Assembly (NCBI RefSeq): GCF_006715785.1
Contig: NZ_VFNX01000004.1
Coordinates: 124,001-188,000 of the forward strand
DNA from: Streptomyces puniciscabiei
GTDB lineage: Bacteria; Actinomycetota; Actinomycetes; Streptomycetales; Streptomycetaceae
Length of the DNA stretch: 64,000 bases
Reading direction: 5' to 3'
The translations under genes were made by a program, and so were the position numbers. Below are positions 42,885 to 51,642 of this stretch, one piece after another. The stretch's first letter is position 1. Every line of letters begins with the position of its first letter. The notes under the pieces are model-generated. The model did not search any database. It was not told the DNA's origin and saw only the letters and a list, made by a program, of their open reading frames with translations.

Positions 42885-43436
42885 TCAGGACACCAGGCCC
42901 CTCGCCCGGCCCCGCCGCCGCATCCGTTCTCCACGTCGCAGGATCCGTGCCTCGCGTGGCAGCAGCCGGGGGCCGGCCACGACCAGGACCTCGCACCGGG
43001 CGCGGGCCGGGACGTGCCGGTGCACCGGCCTGCGGTGCAGCCGGGCCGCCGGGCCCCGGGGCCTGGCCACGCCGATGACCAGCAGGTCGTCCGGGGACGC
43101 CGCGATCGAGCACAGCACCGGCCCCGCGGGGCCCCTGACGACCCGCCGTACGATCCGCAGGTCGGCCGGGGCTCCGCCGGCTGCCAGTTCGAAGGCCCGG
43201 TCCAGCCGCTGCCGCGCCTCGTCGGCCCACAGCCGGCTCCACGACGGCTCCGGCCACCGCCGGTACAGGGCATCGCCCTCCGGCGGTTCCCAGGCTCGCA
43301 CGGCCACCAGCGTGCGGCGGGTTCTGCGGGCCTCCAGGATGCCGCGGCGCAACGCGGCCAGCCCGGCGAGCGAGTCGCTCACTCCGACGACGACATCTCC
43401 GGCAGGCGTGCCACCGGCGGGTTCCTGTGGTGCCAT
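42885..43436 (-). CDS. Universal stress protein domain protein
   Basis: A 183-residue single UspA-type domain. VVVGVSDSLAGLAALRRGILEARRTRRTLVAVRAW is the N-terminal strand-helix-strand; GPAGPVLCSIAASPDDLLVIGVARPRGPAARL is the nucleotide-binding region, though the GxxGxxxxS loop is imperfect. The C-terminal basic tail is long. USPs modulate stress and dormancy responses. ATG 43436 is close behind GAGGG; GTG 43445 is an alternative. It converges with ridA with 48 bases between stops. Confidence 0.8.
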   Translation of the reverse strand: MAPQEPAGGTPAGDVVVGVSDSLAGLAALRRGILEARRTRRTLVAVRAWEPPEGDALYRRWPEPSWSRLWADEARQRLDRAFELAAGGAPADLRIVRRVVRGPAGPVLCSIAASPDDLLVIGVARPRGPAARLHRRPVHRHVPARARCEVLVVAGPRLLPREARILRRGERMRRRGRARGLVS

Positions 43437-43537
43437 GACCCTCACACTAGGAAGGCCAACGCCGCCCGGGCAAAGTCCAATCGGCGGAAAGTGGCCTTGA
43501 AGACGGAGTGCTGGATCGACGTGCGGGGGACGGCTGT

Positions 43538-44842
43538 TCAGCGCTCCTCCGCCCGCTCCCCGGCAGTCTGCGCCCCGGCGTCCACCCCGGCGTCCGCCTC
43601 GGTGTCCACCCCGTTTCGTTCGCGGTTCGCCGGGCGCAGGAACTGTGTCCAGCCGCCCTCCGGCTTCTCGCCGACCTGGAGGCTGCGCAGCTTCGCGAGG
43701 ATCTCGGGGTCCTGGGCGTCGAGCCAGTCGACGAACTGCCGGAAGGAGACCAGACGCACGTCCTCCCGGTCGGCGATCTGCCTCAGCGCCTCTTCGGCCG
43801 CGTCCATGTAGATGCCGCCGTTCCAGTGCTCGAAGTGGTTGCCGATGAACAGCGGCGCCCGGTTGGTCTCGTACGCCCGCTGGAATCCGGCCAGGTACGC
43901 CTGTGTCGCCTGGGCCCGCCAGTAGGGGTAGTTGTAGGAAGGTGCCCGCGTCGAGTTCTTGGACTGGTTCGCCAGCATGTTGTAGTCCATCGACAGCACC
44001 TCGAAGGTGTGCCCGGGGAAGGGGATGCTCTGCAGCGGCAGGTCCCAGACGCCGTGCCGCTTCCTCGGCCAGCGCTGCAGCCCGCCCGGTGAGGAGGCGT
44101 CGTAGCGCCAGCCGAGTTCCCGTGCGACCGGCAGCAGGTTCGACTGCCCGAGCAGACACGGGGTGCGACCGCCCACGAGTTCCTTGTCGTAGTCGAAGGG
44201 GAGCGACGGCTCGTCGTGCCAGCCGGTGTGTGTGCGCCAGGACTTGACGAAGGACCTCGCCTGTTCGATCTCCGAATGCCACTGCGCGCGGGTCCAGTTG
44301 GCCACCGACCCGGGGCCCTCGCAGAAGTGTCCGTTGAAGTGTGTGCCGATCTCGTGGCCGTCCAGCCAGGCCTGTCGGACGTACTTCAGCGTCTCCTTGA
44401 GGTGTCCGTCGGTGAGGTAGCCGATGTCCGAGGCGCCGAGCGGGTTGTTCGGCGGGTCGTAGAGCCGCTTCTTGTCCTCCGGCAGGAGGTAGAGGCCGGA
44501 CAGGAAGAAGGTCATGTGCGCGCCGTGGGTGCGGGCGAGTTCCAGGAAGCGCGGGAACAGGCCGGTGCCCAGCTCGCCGGCGCCGTCCCAGGAGAACACC
44601 ACGAACTGCGGCGGCGTTTGACCGGGTTCGAGAGCCATGGGTGACGCCGGCTGATGCGGCTGGCGACCGGTGTACGCCGTCGAGCCGTCACCGATCAGGC
44701 GGTACGACCGCGGTTCGTCCGGGCTCCCGGGGAAGCCGTCCGGTCCGCCCCGGCCCTCGCACGAGGCGAACGACAGGGCGGCCACACCGATGCCGGCGCC
44801 GAGGCCGAGGCGTGCCACGCTACGGCGGCTGATTCCACCCAT
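43538..44842 (-). CDS. Exported polysaccharide deacetylase-like protein
   Basis: A 434-residue secreted protein. The N terminus (ISRRSVARLGLGAGIGVAALSFASC) has a twin-arginine-like pair and a Cys that could be lipidated. The core is NodB-like: FVVFSWDGAGELG gives the catalytic Asp, HMTFFLSGLYLLP the first strand, and GHEIGTHFNGHFC the metal His pair. Other CE4 motifs are diverged. The C-terminal tail is Asp/Ala/Glu-rich (NGVDTEADAGVDAGAQ). It likely acts on wall polymers. ATG 44842 is used; ATG 44851 is in frame. An unusually AT-rich promoter region (about 44920-44955) lies upstream. Confidence 0.8.
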   Translation of the reverse strand: MGGISRRSVARLGLGAGIGVAALSFASCEGRGGPDGFPGSPDEPRSYRLIGDGSTAYTGRQPHQPASPMALEPGQTPPQFVVFSWDGAGELGTGLFPRFLELARTHGAHMTFFLSGLYLLPEDKKRLYDPPNNPLGASDIGYLTDGHLKETLKYVRQAWLDGHEIGTHFNGHFCEGPGSVANWTRAQWHSEIEQARSFVKSWRTHTGWHDEPSLPFDYDKELVGGRTPCLLGQSNLLPVARELGWRYDASSPGGLQRWPRKRHGVWDLPLQSIPFPGHTFEVLSMDYNMLANQSKNSTRAPSYNYPYWRAQATQAYLAGFQRAYETNRAPLFIGNHFEHWNGGIYMDAAEEALRQIADREDVRLVSFRQFVDWLDAQDPEILAKLRSLQVGEKPEGGWTQFLRPANRERNGVDTEADAGVDAGAQTAGERAEER

Positions 44843-45066
44843 GGCCACCATCCCAACCCGCGCCCTGCCGTGACGCGTTGTGCGCACCCTCAGCCTGAAA
44901 CTCCCGACGCCTCGCACCATAGAGGAAATAAACATACAAACTGGTTAATTGGATGCGGTGTGGCGCGCGAAGTGGCCGCCAACCGCCACGGGCGTCACCC
45001 GTCCGGCTGTACGGTGCCCCGGCCGGTGCCCTGCACCAGTGGCTCCAGGTCGTCGCCCGCACCGGA

Positions 45067-45888
45067 TCAGCGGAACGCGGCCACGTTCCGTGCCGCCCAG
45101 GCGGAGAAGGGGGCCGCGGGGCGGCCGAGCAGGCGCGCCACATCCGGGCCGACCGCCTGCTCGTCAGGGGTGGGCGCGCCCAGGATCGCGAGCGTGCCCT
45201 CGGCGACGGCGGGCGGCATGAGGCGGACCATCTGCGCGTGGGCCTCCTCGCGGCTCTGTTCCACGAACGTCACCGGTTCCCCGAGCGCGGCGGCGACAGC
45301 CGCCGCACGCTGTCGTGGGGTGGTGGGCTCCGGGCCGGTCAGCGTGTACGTGGCGCCGCCGTGTCCGTCCTCGCGCAGTACGGCCGCCGCCACCGCGGCC
45401 ACGTCGTCCGGATCGACGAACGGCAGCGCCACATCGGCGAAGGGTGCCGCGGCGATGCGGTGCCGGCGGACCGGCTCGGCCCAGGCCAGCGCGTTGGAGG
45501 CCAGTCCGCCCGAGCGCAGCACGGTGAACGGCAGCCCTGAGTCGGCCACCGCCGCCTCGAAGCGGGCCGCGTGCGCGTAGACGTCCGGCCGGGTGCCCAC
45601 GCCCTGCGAGGACAGCAGTACCACCTTCCTCACCCCGGCCGTGGTGGCCTGGCGCAGGATGCCGGCCGGATCCTCGCCGGCCACGAGCAGGAACAGTGCC
45701 TCGGCGCCCTCCAGGGCGGGGGCGAGGCTCTGCGGCTCCCCGAGATCGGCGGCCACCGCGCGCACTCCCGGCGGCACGTCCGCCGCGCCGACGCGCCGGG
45801 CGACGGCCGCCACGCTCTCCCCGGCCCGGCTCAACGTCGCGACCAGGGTCCGTCCGACATTCCCCGTGGCGCCCGTGACAACGATCAT
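45067..45888 (-). CDS. NmrA-like NAD(P)-binding reductase
   Basis: A 273-residue atypical SDR. TGATGNVGRTLVATL at the N terminus binds NAD(P); VVLLSSQGVG and YTLTGPEPTTPRQRAAAVAAALG are typical of the NmrA/QOR2-type (YtfG) group that reduces quinones or senses redox state. There is no YxxxK motif in the usual place. ATG 45888 has GAAGGAG. It is divergent from a TetR gene with two inverted repeats in the 85-base gap, so it is almost certainly that protein's target. Confidence 0.88.
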   Translation of the reverse strand: MIVVTGATGNVGRTLVATLSRAGESVAAVARRVGAADVPPGVRAVAADLGEPQSLAPALEGAEALFLLVAGEDPAGILRQATTAGVRKVVLLSSQGVGTRPDVYAHAARFEAAVADSGLPFTVLRSGGLASNALAWAEPVRRHRIAAAPFADVALPFVDPDDVAAVAAAVLREDGHGGATYTLTGPEPTTPRQRAAAVAAALGEPVTFVEQSREEAHAQMVRLMPPAVAEGTLAILGAPTPDEQAVGPDVARLLGRPAAPFSAWAARNVAAFR

Positions 45889-45904
45889 GACAGCTCCTTC
45901 GCTA

Positions 45905-45928
45905 ACTGAGTTAGTTGACTAACTAAGT
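45905..45928. promoter_or_regulatory. TetR operator 1 upstream of the NmrA-like gene
   Basis: A 24-base inverted repeat: ACTGAGTTAG, spacer TTGA, then CTAACTAAGT, with 9 of 10 arm positions matching. It starts 17 bases upstream of the NmrA-like ATG. Confidence 0.75.
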
Positions 45929-45967
45929 CGAGACCTTAGTCCGGGGCGCCTCGCGTTGTCTATCCTT

Positions 45968-45979
45968 AGTCAGGTGACT
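45968..45979. promoter_or_regulatory. TetR operator 2 over the regulator start
   Basis: AGTCA-GG-TGACT is a perfect inverted repeat spanning the GTG start of the TetR gene. It shares the TTAGT/GACT words with operator 1 about 60 bases away, suggesting tight autorepression. Confidence 0.6.
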
Positions 45980-46588
45980 GACTCAGATTCCCCCGCCGCG
46001 GCCCGGGCCGGGCGACCCGGCCGATCCGGCCGAGGCGGCAAGCGTGAGCGCCTGGTCGAAGCGGCCGTCCAGGTCTTCCACGAGCAGGGCGTGGAGAAGA
46101 CCACCCTCGGCGACATCGCCCGCACCGCCGAGGTGCCGCTCGGCAACGTCTACTACTACTTCAAGACCAAGGACCAGCTGGTCGAAGCCGCAGTGGACGC
46201 CCACTGCGCGCACCTGGACCAGCTCACAGCCCGGTTGGACGCCCTCCCGGACCCGGCCGCCCGGCTGAAGGCCCTCGTCGCCGGCTGGGTCGACCAGCGG
46301 GAGACCGCGGCCCGCTTCGGCTGCCCCTTCGGCACCCTCGCCACCGAGCTCGACAAGCGCGACGACGGTTTGGACCGGGCCGCCGCGAAGGTCATGCGGG
46401 CCCTGCTCGACTGGGTGGAGTCCCAGTTCGCCCAGCTGGGCCGTGCGGACGCCGCGGCCCTCGCCGTCGAACTCGTCGCCGCCTACCAGGGCATGTCCGT
46501 CCTCACCAACACCCTGCGCGATCCCGCCCTGATGGCCGACCAGGGCGAACGCCTCCAGCTGTGGATCGACGGGATCGCGGGGCGGTAG
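45974..46588 (+). CDS. TetR/AcrR family regulator
   Basis: A 204-residue regulator with a basic Gly/Arg-rich lead (RAGRPGRSGRGGKRERLVEAA), a HTH (TTLGDIARTAEVPLGNVYYYFKTKDQLVEAA) and a TetR_C_11-like domain with RFGCPFGTLATELDKRD, typical of the YcdC/AcuR-like branch. Start GTG 45974 sits in operator 2 and has no ribosome site, so the mRNA may be nearly leaderless; a TTG at 45956 is an alternative. It probably represses the divergent NmrA-like gene and itself. Confidence 0.88.
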   Translation: MTDSDSPAAARAGRPGRSGRGGKRERLVEAAVQVFHEQGVEKTTLGDIARTAEVPLGNVYYYFKTKDQLVEAAVDAHCAHLDQLTARLDALPDPAARLKALVAGWVDQRETAARFGCPFGTLATELDKRDDGLDRAAAKVMRALLDWVESQFAQLGRADAAALAVELVAAYQGMSVLTNTLRDPALMADQGERLQLWIDGIAGR

Positions 46589-46674
46589 GGGCGGCGTCCG
46601 CGGCGCCGGTCGGCGGGTCGGCGGGGTCCCGCTCCTAGGCCTGCCGGGCGTGGAGGACGTACGGCTCACCCGGC

Positions 46675-47556
46675 TCAGGTCGCCAGGTCCCGTTCCTCCA
46701 CCGCGACCGGCACCACGGTGATGTGCTGGACGGCCCGGCTGAGCACCACCACGCCGCCGACGATCAGCAGGGCGCCGGCCGCCTCCGGGACGAGCCACCA
46801 GCCCGTGCGGATCCGTTCCCCGAACAGGGTCATGCCGAGCGTCAGGCTCACCACCGCGTCGCCGATGGTCAGCGCCGGCTGTGCCGCGGCCAGGGGACCG
46901 GCCTGGAGCGCGTTCTCCAGCAGGATCACGGCCGCGACGCCGGCGAGCGCGAAGCCGTACGTCTGCCAGGACCGCAGGAACGCCGCGAATCCGTGGTCGG
47001 CGAAGGTGCCGCTGGCCGATTTCAGCAGGGCGGCCGTCAGCGCGTTGCCCGTGGCGGAGGCGGCGGCCAGCAGCGCGGCGCGCCGGGCCGGCGAGCGGTC
47101 GCGGCCGGACAGCACCACCGCGGCGGCCATCCCGCCGACGCACAGGCACAGCGCCGGGATCCAGCGGCTGAGCGGAGCGTGGTCGACGGCGCCGTGCGGG
47201 GCGGCGGCGACCAGGAGCACGGCGAGGCCCGCGACACAGGCGCCGACGCCCCACCAGCCCGAGTGGGGCAGCCGCCGGTGCATCAGCGGGGCGGCGACAA
47301 GCAGCGCGAAGGGCAGCTCCAGGATGAACAGCGGCTGCACCAGCGCGAGCGGGCCGTTTACCAGGGCCAGGCTCTGGAACAGCGCGGCGCAGACCACACC
47401 GCACATGCCGATCACCCAGACGGGCCGGCGGACCAGCTCCGCGAGCAGCCGGAGCCCGCCGCGGCTGCTCGCCGACGCGGCCTTGCGCTGGAAGGCGGTG
47501 CCCACGGCGTTGCTCGCCGCGCCCGCGACGGCGAACGCCGCGGCCAGTCCGATCAC
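46675..47556 (-). CDS. DMT superfamily transporter (EamA/NIPA-like)
   Basis: A 293-residue membrane protein with about nine or ten helices. The first helix AAAFAVAGAASNAVGTAFQRKAA followed by MCGVVCAALFQSLALVNGPLALVQPLFILELPFALLVAAPLM is the pattern of the DMT branch related to NIPA-type proteins that is frequent in actinobacteria. GTG 47556 has GGAGACGG. Substrate unknown. It converges with the TetR gene. The 166 bases upstream hold no obvious gene. Confidence 0.82.
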   Translation of the reverse strand: MIGLAAAFAVAGAASNAVGTAFQRKAASASSRGGLRLLAELVRRPVWVIGMCGVVCAALFQSLALVNGPLALVQPLFILELPFALLVAAPLMHRRLPHSGWWGVGACVAGLAVLLVAAAPHGAVDHAPLSRWIPALCLCVGGMAAAVVLSGRDRSPARRAALLAAASATGNALTAALLKSASGTFADHGFAAFLRSWQTYGFALAGVAAVILLENALQAGPLAAAQPALTIGDAVVSLTLGMTLFGERIRTGWWLVPEAAGALLIVGGVVVLSRAVQHITVVPVAVEERDLAT

Positions 47557-47722
47557 GGCCGTCTCCTGCCTGCGGGGAGACCTCCCGGGGGAGCTTCGCG
47601 TCTCTTCAGCCTACGGAAGGGGCAGCCGGGATGCCGGTTGGCCGCCCCCGGTGGCGGGCAGGCCGCTCCTGCGGGCCGGACCCGCCCGGTGATCGCCGAG
47701 CGGGGCCCGTCGCAGCGGTGGA

Positions 47723-49471
47723 TCAGCTCAGGGTGAGGTCGTCGGCGTAGACCGCGCCCTGGCCGTACCAGCCGTGGACGTACACCGTGACCGTGCCGGA
47801 GGCGCCGGTCGTGAAGGGGACCGTGAGCTTCGACCACGAGGAGGACGAGGTCCAGGTACTGGCCGTCGCGCCTCCGCCGACACCGAGGTAGGCGTACGGG
47901 CCCTGCACCCAGCCGCTCAGTGTGTAAGCGGTGTTCGGCTTCAGCGTCAGGGTCTGGGCGCACTGGCCGGTCTGCGCGGAGGAAGGCGCGGTCTTCAGCG
48001 CGTGGGAGCCGCCGTGCACGGGGGACGGGACGATGGCGGCCCCGCTGTCACAGGTCCACGGCGCGAGCGAGCCGGTCTCGAAGTCGCCGTTGCCCAGGGC
48101 GGCGGTGCCGGCGGACCCCTTCACCGTCAGGGTGAGTGTGGAGCTGTGCCGGGTCGAGCCCGCCGTGCCGGTGACGGTCAGGGGATAGGTGCCGGGAGTC
48201 GTCCCGGCGGCGGTCTTCACTGTGAGGGTGGAGGTGCCGCCCGCGGTGACCGAGGACGGGCTGAGGGAGGCCGTCACCCCGTTCGGCGCGCCGCTCACCG
48301 TCAGAGCGACCGGCTGTGCGCTGCCGGAGGTGACCGAGGTCTTCACCGTCGCGGTCGCGGTGCCGCCGGGGTCGACCGAGGCGGAGGCGGGCGAGAGGGA
48401 CACGGAGAAGCCGTTCGTCGGCGGGGTCGTCGTACCGCCGGTGAAGGGTGCGAAGGTGTGGGTGAAGTACCAGGTGTCCTGGGCGATGCCGGAGCAGGTG
48501 TCGGAGGCGCCGGAGCCGGGGCAGCCGCCGTTGTCGCGCTGGAGGGCCCAGAAGGACAGGGTGTTGATGCCCTTGGCGACCGCCCAGTCGTACACCGTGG
48601 GGGCGTCGGCGGTGGTGAAGGTCTCCGCCGGGCCGTAGTCGTCCACGCCGGGCATCTCGGTGACGCCGACCATGTTCCACAGTTGACGGTCCGACAGACT
48701 TGGGTAGAGCGAGGCGAGTTGGTCGTGCAGTCCGCCTGCCGCCGTTTCGGTGTCGGTGGCCATGTGGTGGGTGGCGCCGTCGTAGTAGTCGAACGTCATG
48801 ATGTTGACGACATCGACCTTGGCGTCGGCGTTCTTCGCGCTGCGCAGCACGGCGAGGCCGCTGTCGGCGAGGCCGGTGGTCGTGGTGGGCAGGGTGTAGG
48901 AGAACTGCACCGAGCGGCCGTTCGCGGCGGCCCAGTCCTGGACCTTCTTGATGGCCTGGTTGCGGCGGTCGATGCCGGCGGTGTCGGTGAGCGAGTTGTC
49001 CTCGACGTCCATGTCGAGCCGGGAGACGTCGTAGGTGGTGATGATCTTCTCGTAGGCGGCGGCGACGGAGTCCACGTTCGTACAGCTGTCGGCGATTTCC
49101 GTGCCGCCGTTGTCGGCCGCGTAGCCGCCGAGGGACGGGATCACGTCGCCGCCGCGCGAGCGGATGGTGGCGAAGTCGGCGCCGAAGACGGAGGAGTCGA
49201 CGGGTGTTCCGGTGTCGCCGTTCCAGTACGGGGTGCAGGAGCCCTTCTTGTCGGTCTGGAGGAAGGCCATGGTCAGGTACTTGGCGCCGGAGGCCTGGGC
49301 GAGCGCGGCGGGGCTGTCGCCGTTGTAGGCCTCGAAGTAGGGCGCGAAGAGGTGTGTGGGCAGCGGGGTCGCCGCGTGGGCGGTGCCCCCTGCTCCGACG
49401 GCGAGTCCCGCGGAGGCGGCCAGGGTGGCCAGGCCCGCGAGCAGGGCGCGTACCGGTCTCGGACGTGGCAT
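47723..49471 (-). CDS. Secreted GH18 chitinase with C-terminal carbohydrate-binding modules
   Basis: A 582-residue exported enzyme. Signal peptide to about residue 33 (GTAHAATPLP). The GH18 domain (about 36-320) has HLFAPYFEAY, the active-site line SRLDMDVEDNS with the D-x-D-x-E acids, FDYYDG and TLSFWALQRDNGGCPGS. Residues about 335-435 are an Ig-like/Big repeat (SVSLSPASASVDPGGTATATV), and about 440-582 a jelly-roll CBM (LGNGDFETGSLAPWTCDSG to DDLTLS). It hydrolyses chitin outside the cell. ATG 49471 has GGGAGT. Upstream are two DasR-like boxes. Confidence 0.92.
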   Translation of the reverse strand: MPRPRPVRALLAGLATLAASAGLAVGAGGTAHAATPLPTHLFAPYFEAYNGDSPAALAQASGAKYLTMAFLQTDKKGSCTPYWNGDTGTPVDSSVFGADFATIRSRGGDVIPSLGGYAADNGGTEIADSCTNVDSVAAAYEKIITTYDVSRLDMDVEDNSLTDTAGIDRRNQAIKKVQDWAAANGRSVQFSYTLPTTTTGLADSGLAVLRSAKNADAKVDVVNIMTFDYYDGATHHMATDTETAAGGLHDQLASLYPSLSDRQLWNMVGVTEMPGVDDYGPAETFTTADAPTVYDWAVAKGINTLSFWALQRDNGGCPGSGASDTCSGIAQDTWYFTHTFAPFTGGTTTPPTNGFSVSLSPASASVDPGGTATATVKTSVTSGSAQPVALTVSGAPNGVTASLSPSSVTAGGTSTLTVKTAAGTTPGTYPLTVTGTAGSTRHSSTLTLTVKGSAGTAALGNGDFETGSLAPWTCDSGAAIVPSPVHGGSHALKTAPSSAQTGQCAQTLTLKPNTAYTLSGWVQGPYAYLGVGGGATASTWTSSSSWSKLTVPFTTGASGTVTVYVHGWYGQGAVYADDLTLS

Positions 49472-49552
49472 GGGTACTCCCGGATGACGACGGCAGGCAG
49501 GCGAACGGGGGTGGAGCGGAGGCGGCGCTGCGCTGTGGCCCGACGAGGCTAT

Positions 49553-49581
49553 TGGTCTAGTCCATGGTTGGTCTGGACCAA
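49553..49581. promoter_or_regulatory. DasR/chitinase-type direct repeats
   Basis: TGGTCTAGTCCA (49553-49564) and TGGTCTGGACCA (49569-49580) lie 81-110 bases upstream of the chitinase ATG. They match the 12-base repeats of Streptomyces chitinase promoters and the DasR consensus TGGTCTAGACCA (one and two mismatches). Regulation by N-acetylglucosamine metabolism is the expected consequence. Confidence 0.85.
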
Positions 49582-49700
49582 CTGTCGGGTCAAGGTGCGG
49601 GAGTGGCCTTTTGCCGGTTCATGGGAGTCAACCCAAGCGGTGGACACGAGAGTTGAGGGCACGCCGGAAGGCATGCCCTCGGTGGCTGTCCGCGGCCGGC

Positions 49701-49982
49701 TCAGGTGGCGCGGGTGCCGCCTCCCCGGCGGATGCGCCCCAACAGATCCCGGTGATAGGCGGCGAGTTGCCCGGCGGGCACGGGTGCGGGGCTGCCGGCG
49801 AGGGTGTACCAGGTGTCGCTGCCGGAGTGCTGGATGGCGACGCGCGCGCTGTGGCCGTCGGACAGCAGGATGGTGGCCACGGTCAGGTCGCCGGTGATGA
49901 CGCCGACCTCGTCGGTCATCGCCCCGCCGGGGCCGGCGGTGACCCGGTCGACGTAACTGTTGATGCTCGGTGGGGTGTGCAT
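49701..49982 (-). CDS. Small hypothetical protein
   Basis: A 93-residue protein without signal peptide or membrane segment. The central part has the look of a small beta-sheet (GVITGDLTVATILLSDGHSARVAIQHSGSDTWYTLAG), the C terminus is a basic helix (YHRDLLGRIRRGGGTRAT). I do not recognise the family. Codon composition is typical of the genome (strong G/C third positions), which supports coding. ATG 49982 has GGAAG at about 10 bases. It lies between the chitinase promoter and the mycothiol enzyme, in the same direction as both. Confidence 0.65.
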   Translation of the reverse strand: MHTPPSINSYVDRVTAGPGGAMTDEVGVITGDLTVATILLSDGHSARVAIQHSGSDTWYTLAGSPAPVPAGQLAAYHRDLLGRIRRGGGTRAT

Positions 49983-50093
49983 GGGGCGCAGGCTTCCATC
50001 AACCCGGGCGGCGCGGCCCGCACCGCGCAGGTGTCGCCCGCTCGTGTCCCCGTGTTGGGCGTGTGATCGGCGCCGACCGGCACCGAGGCGGGC

Positions 50094-50783
50094 TCAGCCG
50101 AACAGCGGGAACCGGTCCGCCGCCGTGCCCAGCGCCGTGCGCTCGGCCTCGGTGAGCGGGGCCCGGCCGGTGCCCACGCGCGCGTAGTGCGCGTCGCTCC
50201 ACTGCGGGAGCGCGGGCCGGCCGAGCAGACCGTCCAGGGTGGTACGCACCGCGGCCAGCCCCTCGGGCGCCGGTTCCGGCGCCCCGGGCAGCCGGACGGT
50301 CAGGTCCAGGTGGTGGACGGTCGCCTCCACCGCGAGGGTGGTCAGCAGGTCCCCGGCCGTCAGCACATGCCCCTGCGTGCCCACGTGCCGCGCGGGGTCG
50401 GCCGCCTCCGCCGCGTGCACGACCGCCGCCAGCGTCTCCAGGTAAAGCCCCTGGAGCTGACCGAAGTCGAGGAACATGCTCGCGTTCACCCGCACCCAGC
50501 GGCGGCCGTTCGCCGCCCCGGTGGTGTTCGGCTCCCAGTCCTGCCAGTACGTCACCGCGTCCCGGTCCACCGGCTTCGGCGTCGGCGTGTGCAGGGCCAC
50601 CAGGGCACGCTGGGCGTCGCCCAGGCAGTGGAAGACGAGGTCGCGGACCGCCCAGCCGGTACAGCCGGTCGGCAGCCACGACTCCTCGTCACCCAGTCCC
50701 GCGACGACCGCCGAGGCCGCCTCGTACGCCGCGCGCAGCGCCCGTGCCGGGCCCGCGCCGTTCGTCGACTCCCCAGTGCTCAT
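50094..50783 (-). CDS. Maleylpyruvate isomerase N-terminal domain (mycothiol-type) protein
   Basis: A 229-residue DinB/MDMPI-fold protein, the second in this window. GCTGWAVRDLVFHCLGDAQRALVAL gives the first metal His, VEATVHHLDLTVRLPGAPEP the second site. It lacks the C-terminal SCP2-like domain of the copy at 21.9 kb. Such proteins probably bind a metal and mycothiol. ATG 50783 has a GGGGG purine run. It is just downstream (31 bases) of the last ABC permease gene in the same direction, so it may be read through from the transporter operon. Confidence 0.85.
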   Translation of the reverse strand: MSTGESTNGAGPARALRAAYEAASAVVAGLGDEESWLPTGCTGWAVRDLVFHCLGDAQRALVALHTPTPKPVDRDAVTYWQDWEPNTTGAANGRRWVRVNASMFLDFGQLQGLYLETLAAVVHAAEAADPARHVGTQGHVLTAGDLLTTLAVEATVHHLDLTVRLPGAPEPAPEGLAAVRTTLDGLLGRPALPQWSDAHYARVGTGRAPLTEAERTALGTAADRFPLFG

Positions 50784-50814
50784 GTGTCCCCCTGTTCGTC
50801 CGCCGTACAGGGTG

Positions 50815-51630
50815 TCACACCCGGCTCGACGTCGCCGTGTCGGCGGACAGCCGCTGGGCGATGTAGATCGGGATCACCGACAGCAGGACGAGGACGGCGG
50901 CCACGACGTTCACCACCGGCGCCTGCTGCGGCCGGGTCATGTTGTCGAAGATCCAGATCGGGAGGGTCTCGATCCCGGGTCCCGCGGTGAACGTGGTGAC
51001 CACGATCTCGTCGAAGGAGAGGGCGAAGGCCAGCAGGGCTCCCGCCAGCAGCGCGGAGCGGACCAGCGGGAAGGTGACGTCCGCGAAGGCGCGGAAGGTG
51101 GTCGCGCCGAGATCCATGGCCGCTTCCTCGTACGAGGCGGACGTCCGGCGCAACCGCGCCACCACGTTGTTGAAGACCACCACGATGCAGAACGTCGCAT
51201 GGCCGACGATCACAGTGAACAGGCCGAGACCCACGCCGAGCGGCTCCAGCACCGTGCCGAAGGCCGAGTTGAGGGCGATGCCGGTGACGATGCCGGGCAG
51301 CGCGATCGGCAGCACCACGATGAACGACACCGTGTCACGGCCGAAGAAGCGGTGCCGGGCCACGGCGAACGCGCTGAGCGTGCCGAGGACCAGCGCGATC
51401 GCGGTCGCGCCCAGCCCCGCCTTCACCGAGACCCACAGCGCCTGCCGGGCACCGGCGTTGTGCACCGCCACCGACCACCAGTGCCACGCCAGCCCGGGCG
51501 GTGGCCAGCTCGCACTGCGGTCGGGATTGAGCGAGTTGACGAGGACGAGCAGCAGCGGGACGTAGATCACCGCGAAGCCGAGCCCGGCGCCGGTGCGCAG
51601 GGCGATGCGCGCGGTGCGGCTGAGATGCAT
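50815..51630 (-). CDS. ABC transporter permease, PotC-like
   Basis: A 271-residue inner-membrane permease with six helices. The EAA loop is YEEAAMDLGATTFRAFADVTFPLV (about residues 165-190), where the ATPase docks. FIVVLPIALPGIVTGIAL is the family helix. It pairs with the PotB-like permease whose stop is 12 bases upstream. In the polyamine/opine/iron (PotBC) class of importers. ATG 51630 is preceded by AGGAGAAG. Last of the four ABC genes. Confidence 0.92.
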   Translation of the reverse strand: MHLSRTARIALRTGAGLGFAVIYVPLLLVLVNSLNPDRSASWPPPGLAWHWWSVAVHNAGARQALWVSVKAGLGATAIALVLGTLSAFAVARHRFFGRDTVSFIVVLPIALPGIVTGIALNSAFGTVLEPLGVGLGLFTVIVGHATFCIVVVFNNVVARLRRTSASYEEAAMDLGATTFRAFADVTFPLVRSALLAGALLAFALSFDEIVVTTFTAGPGIETLPIWIFDNMTRPQQAPVVNVVAAVLVLLSVIPIYIAQRLSADTATSSRV

Positions 51631-51642
51631 GGCGCTCTTCTC

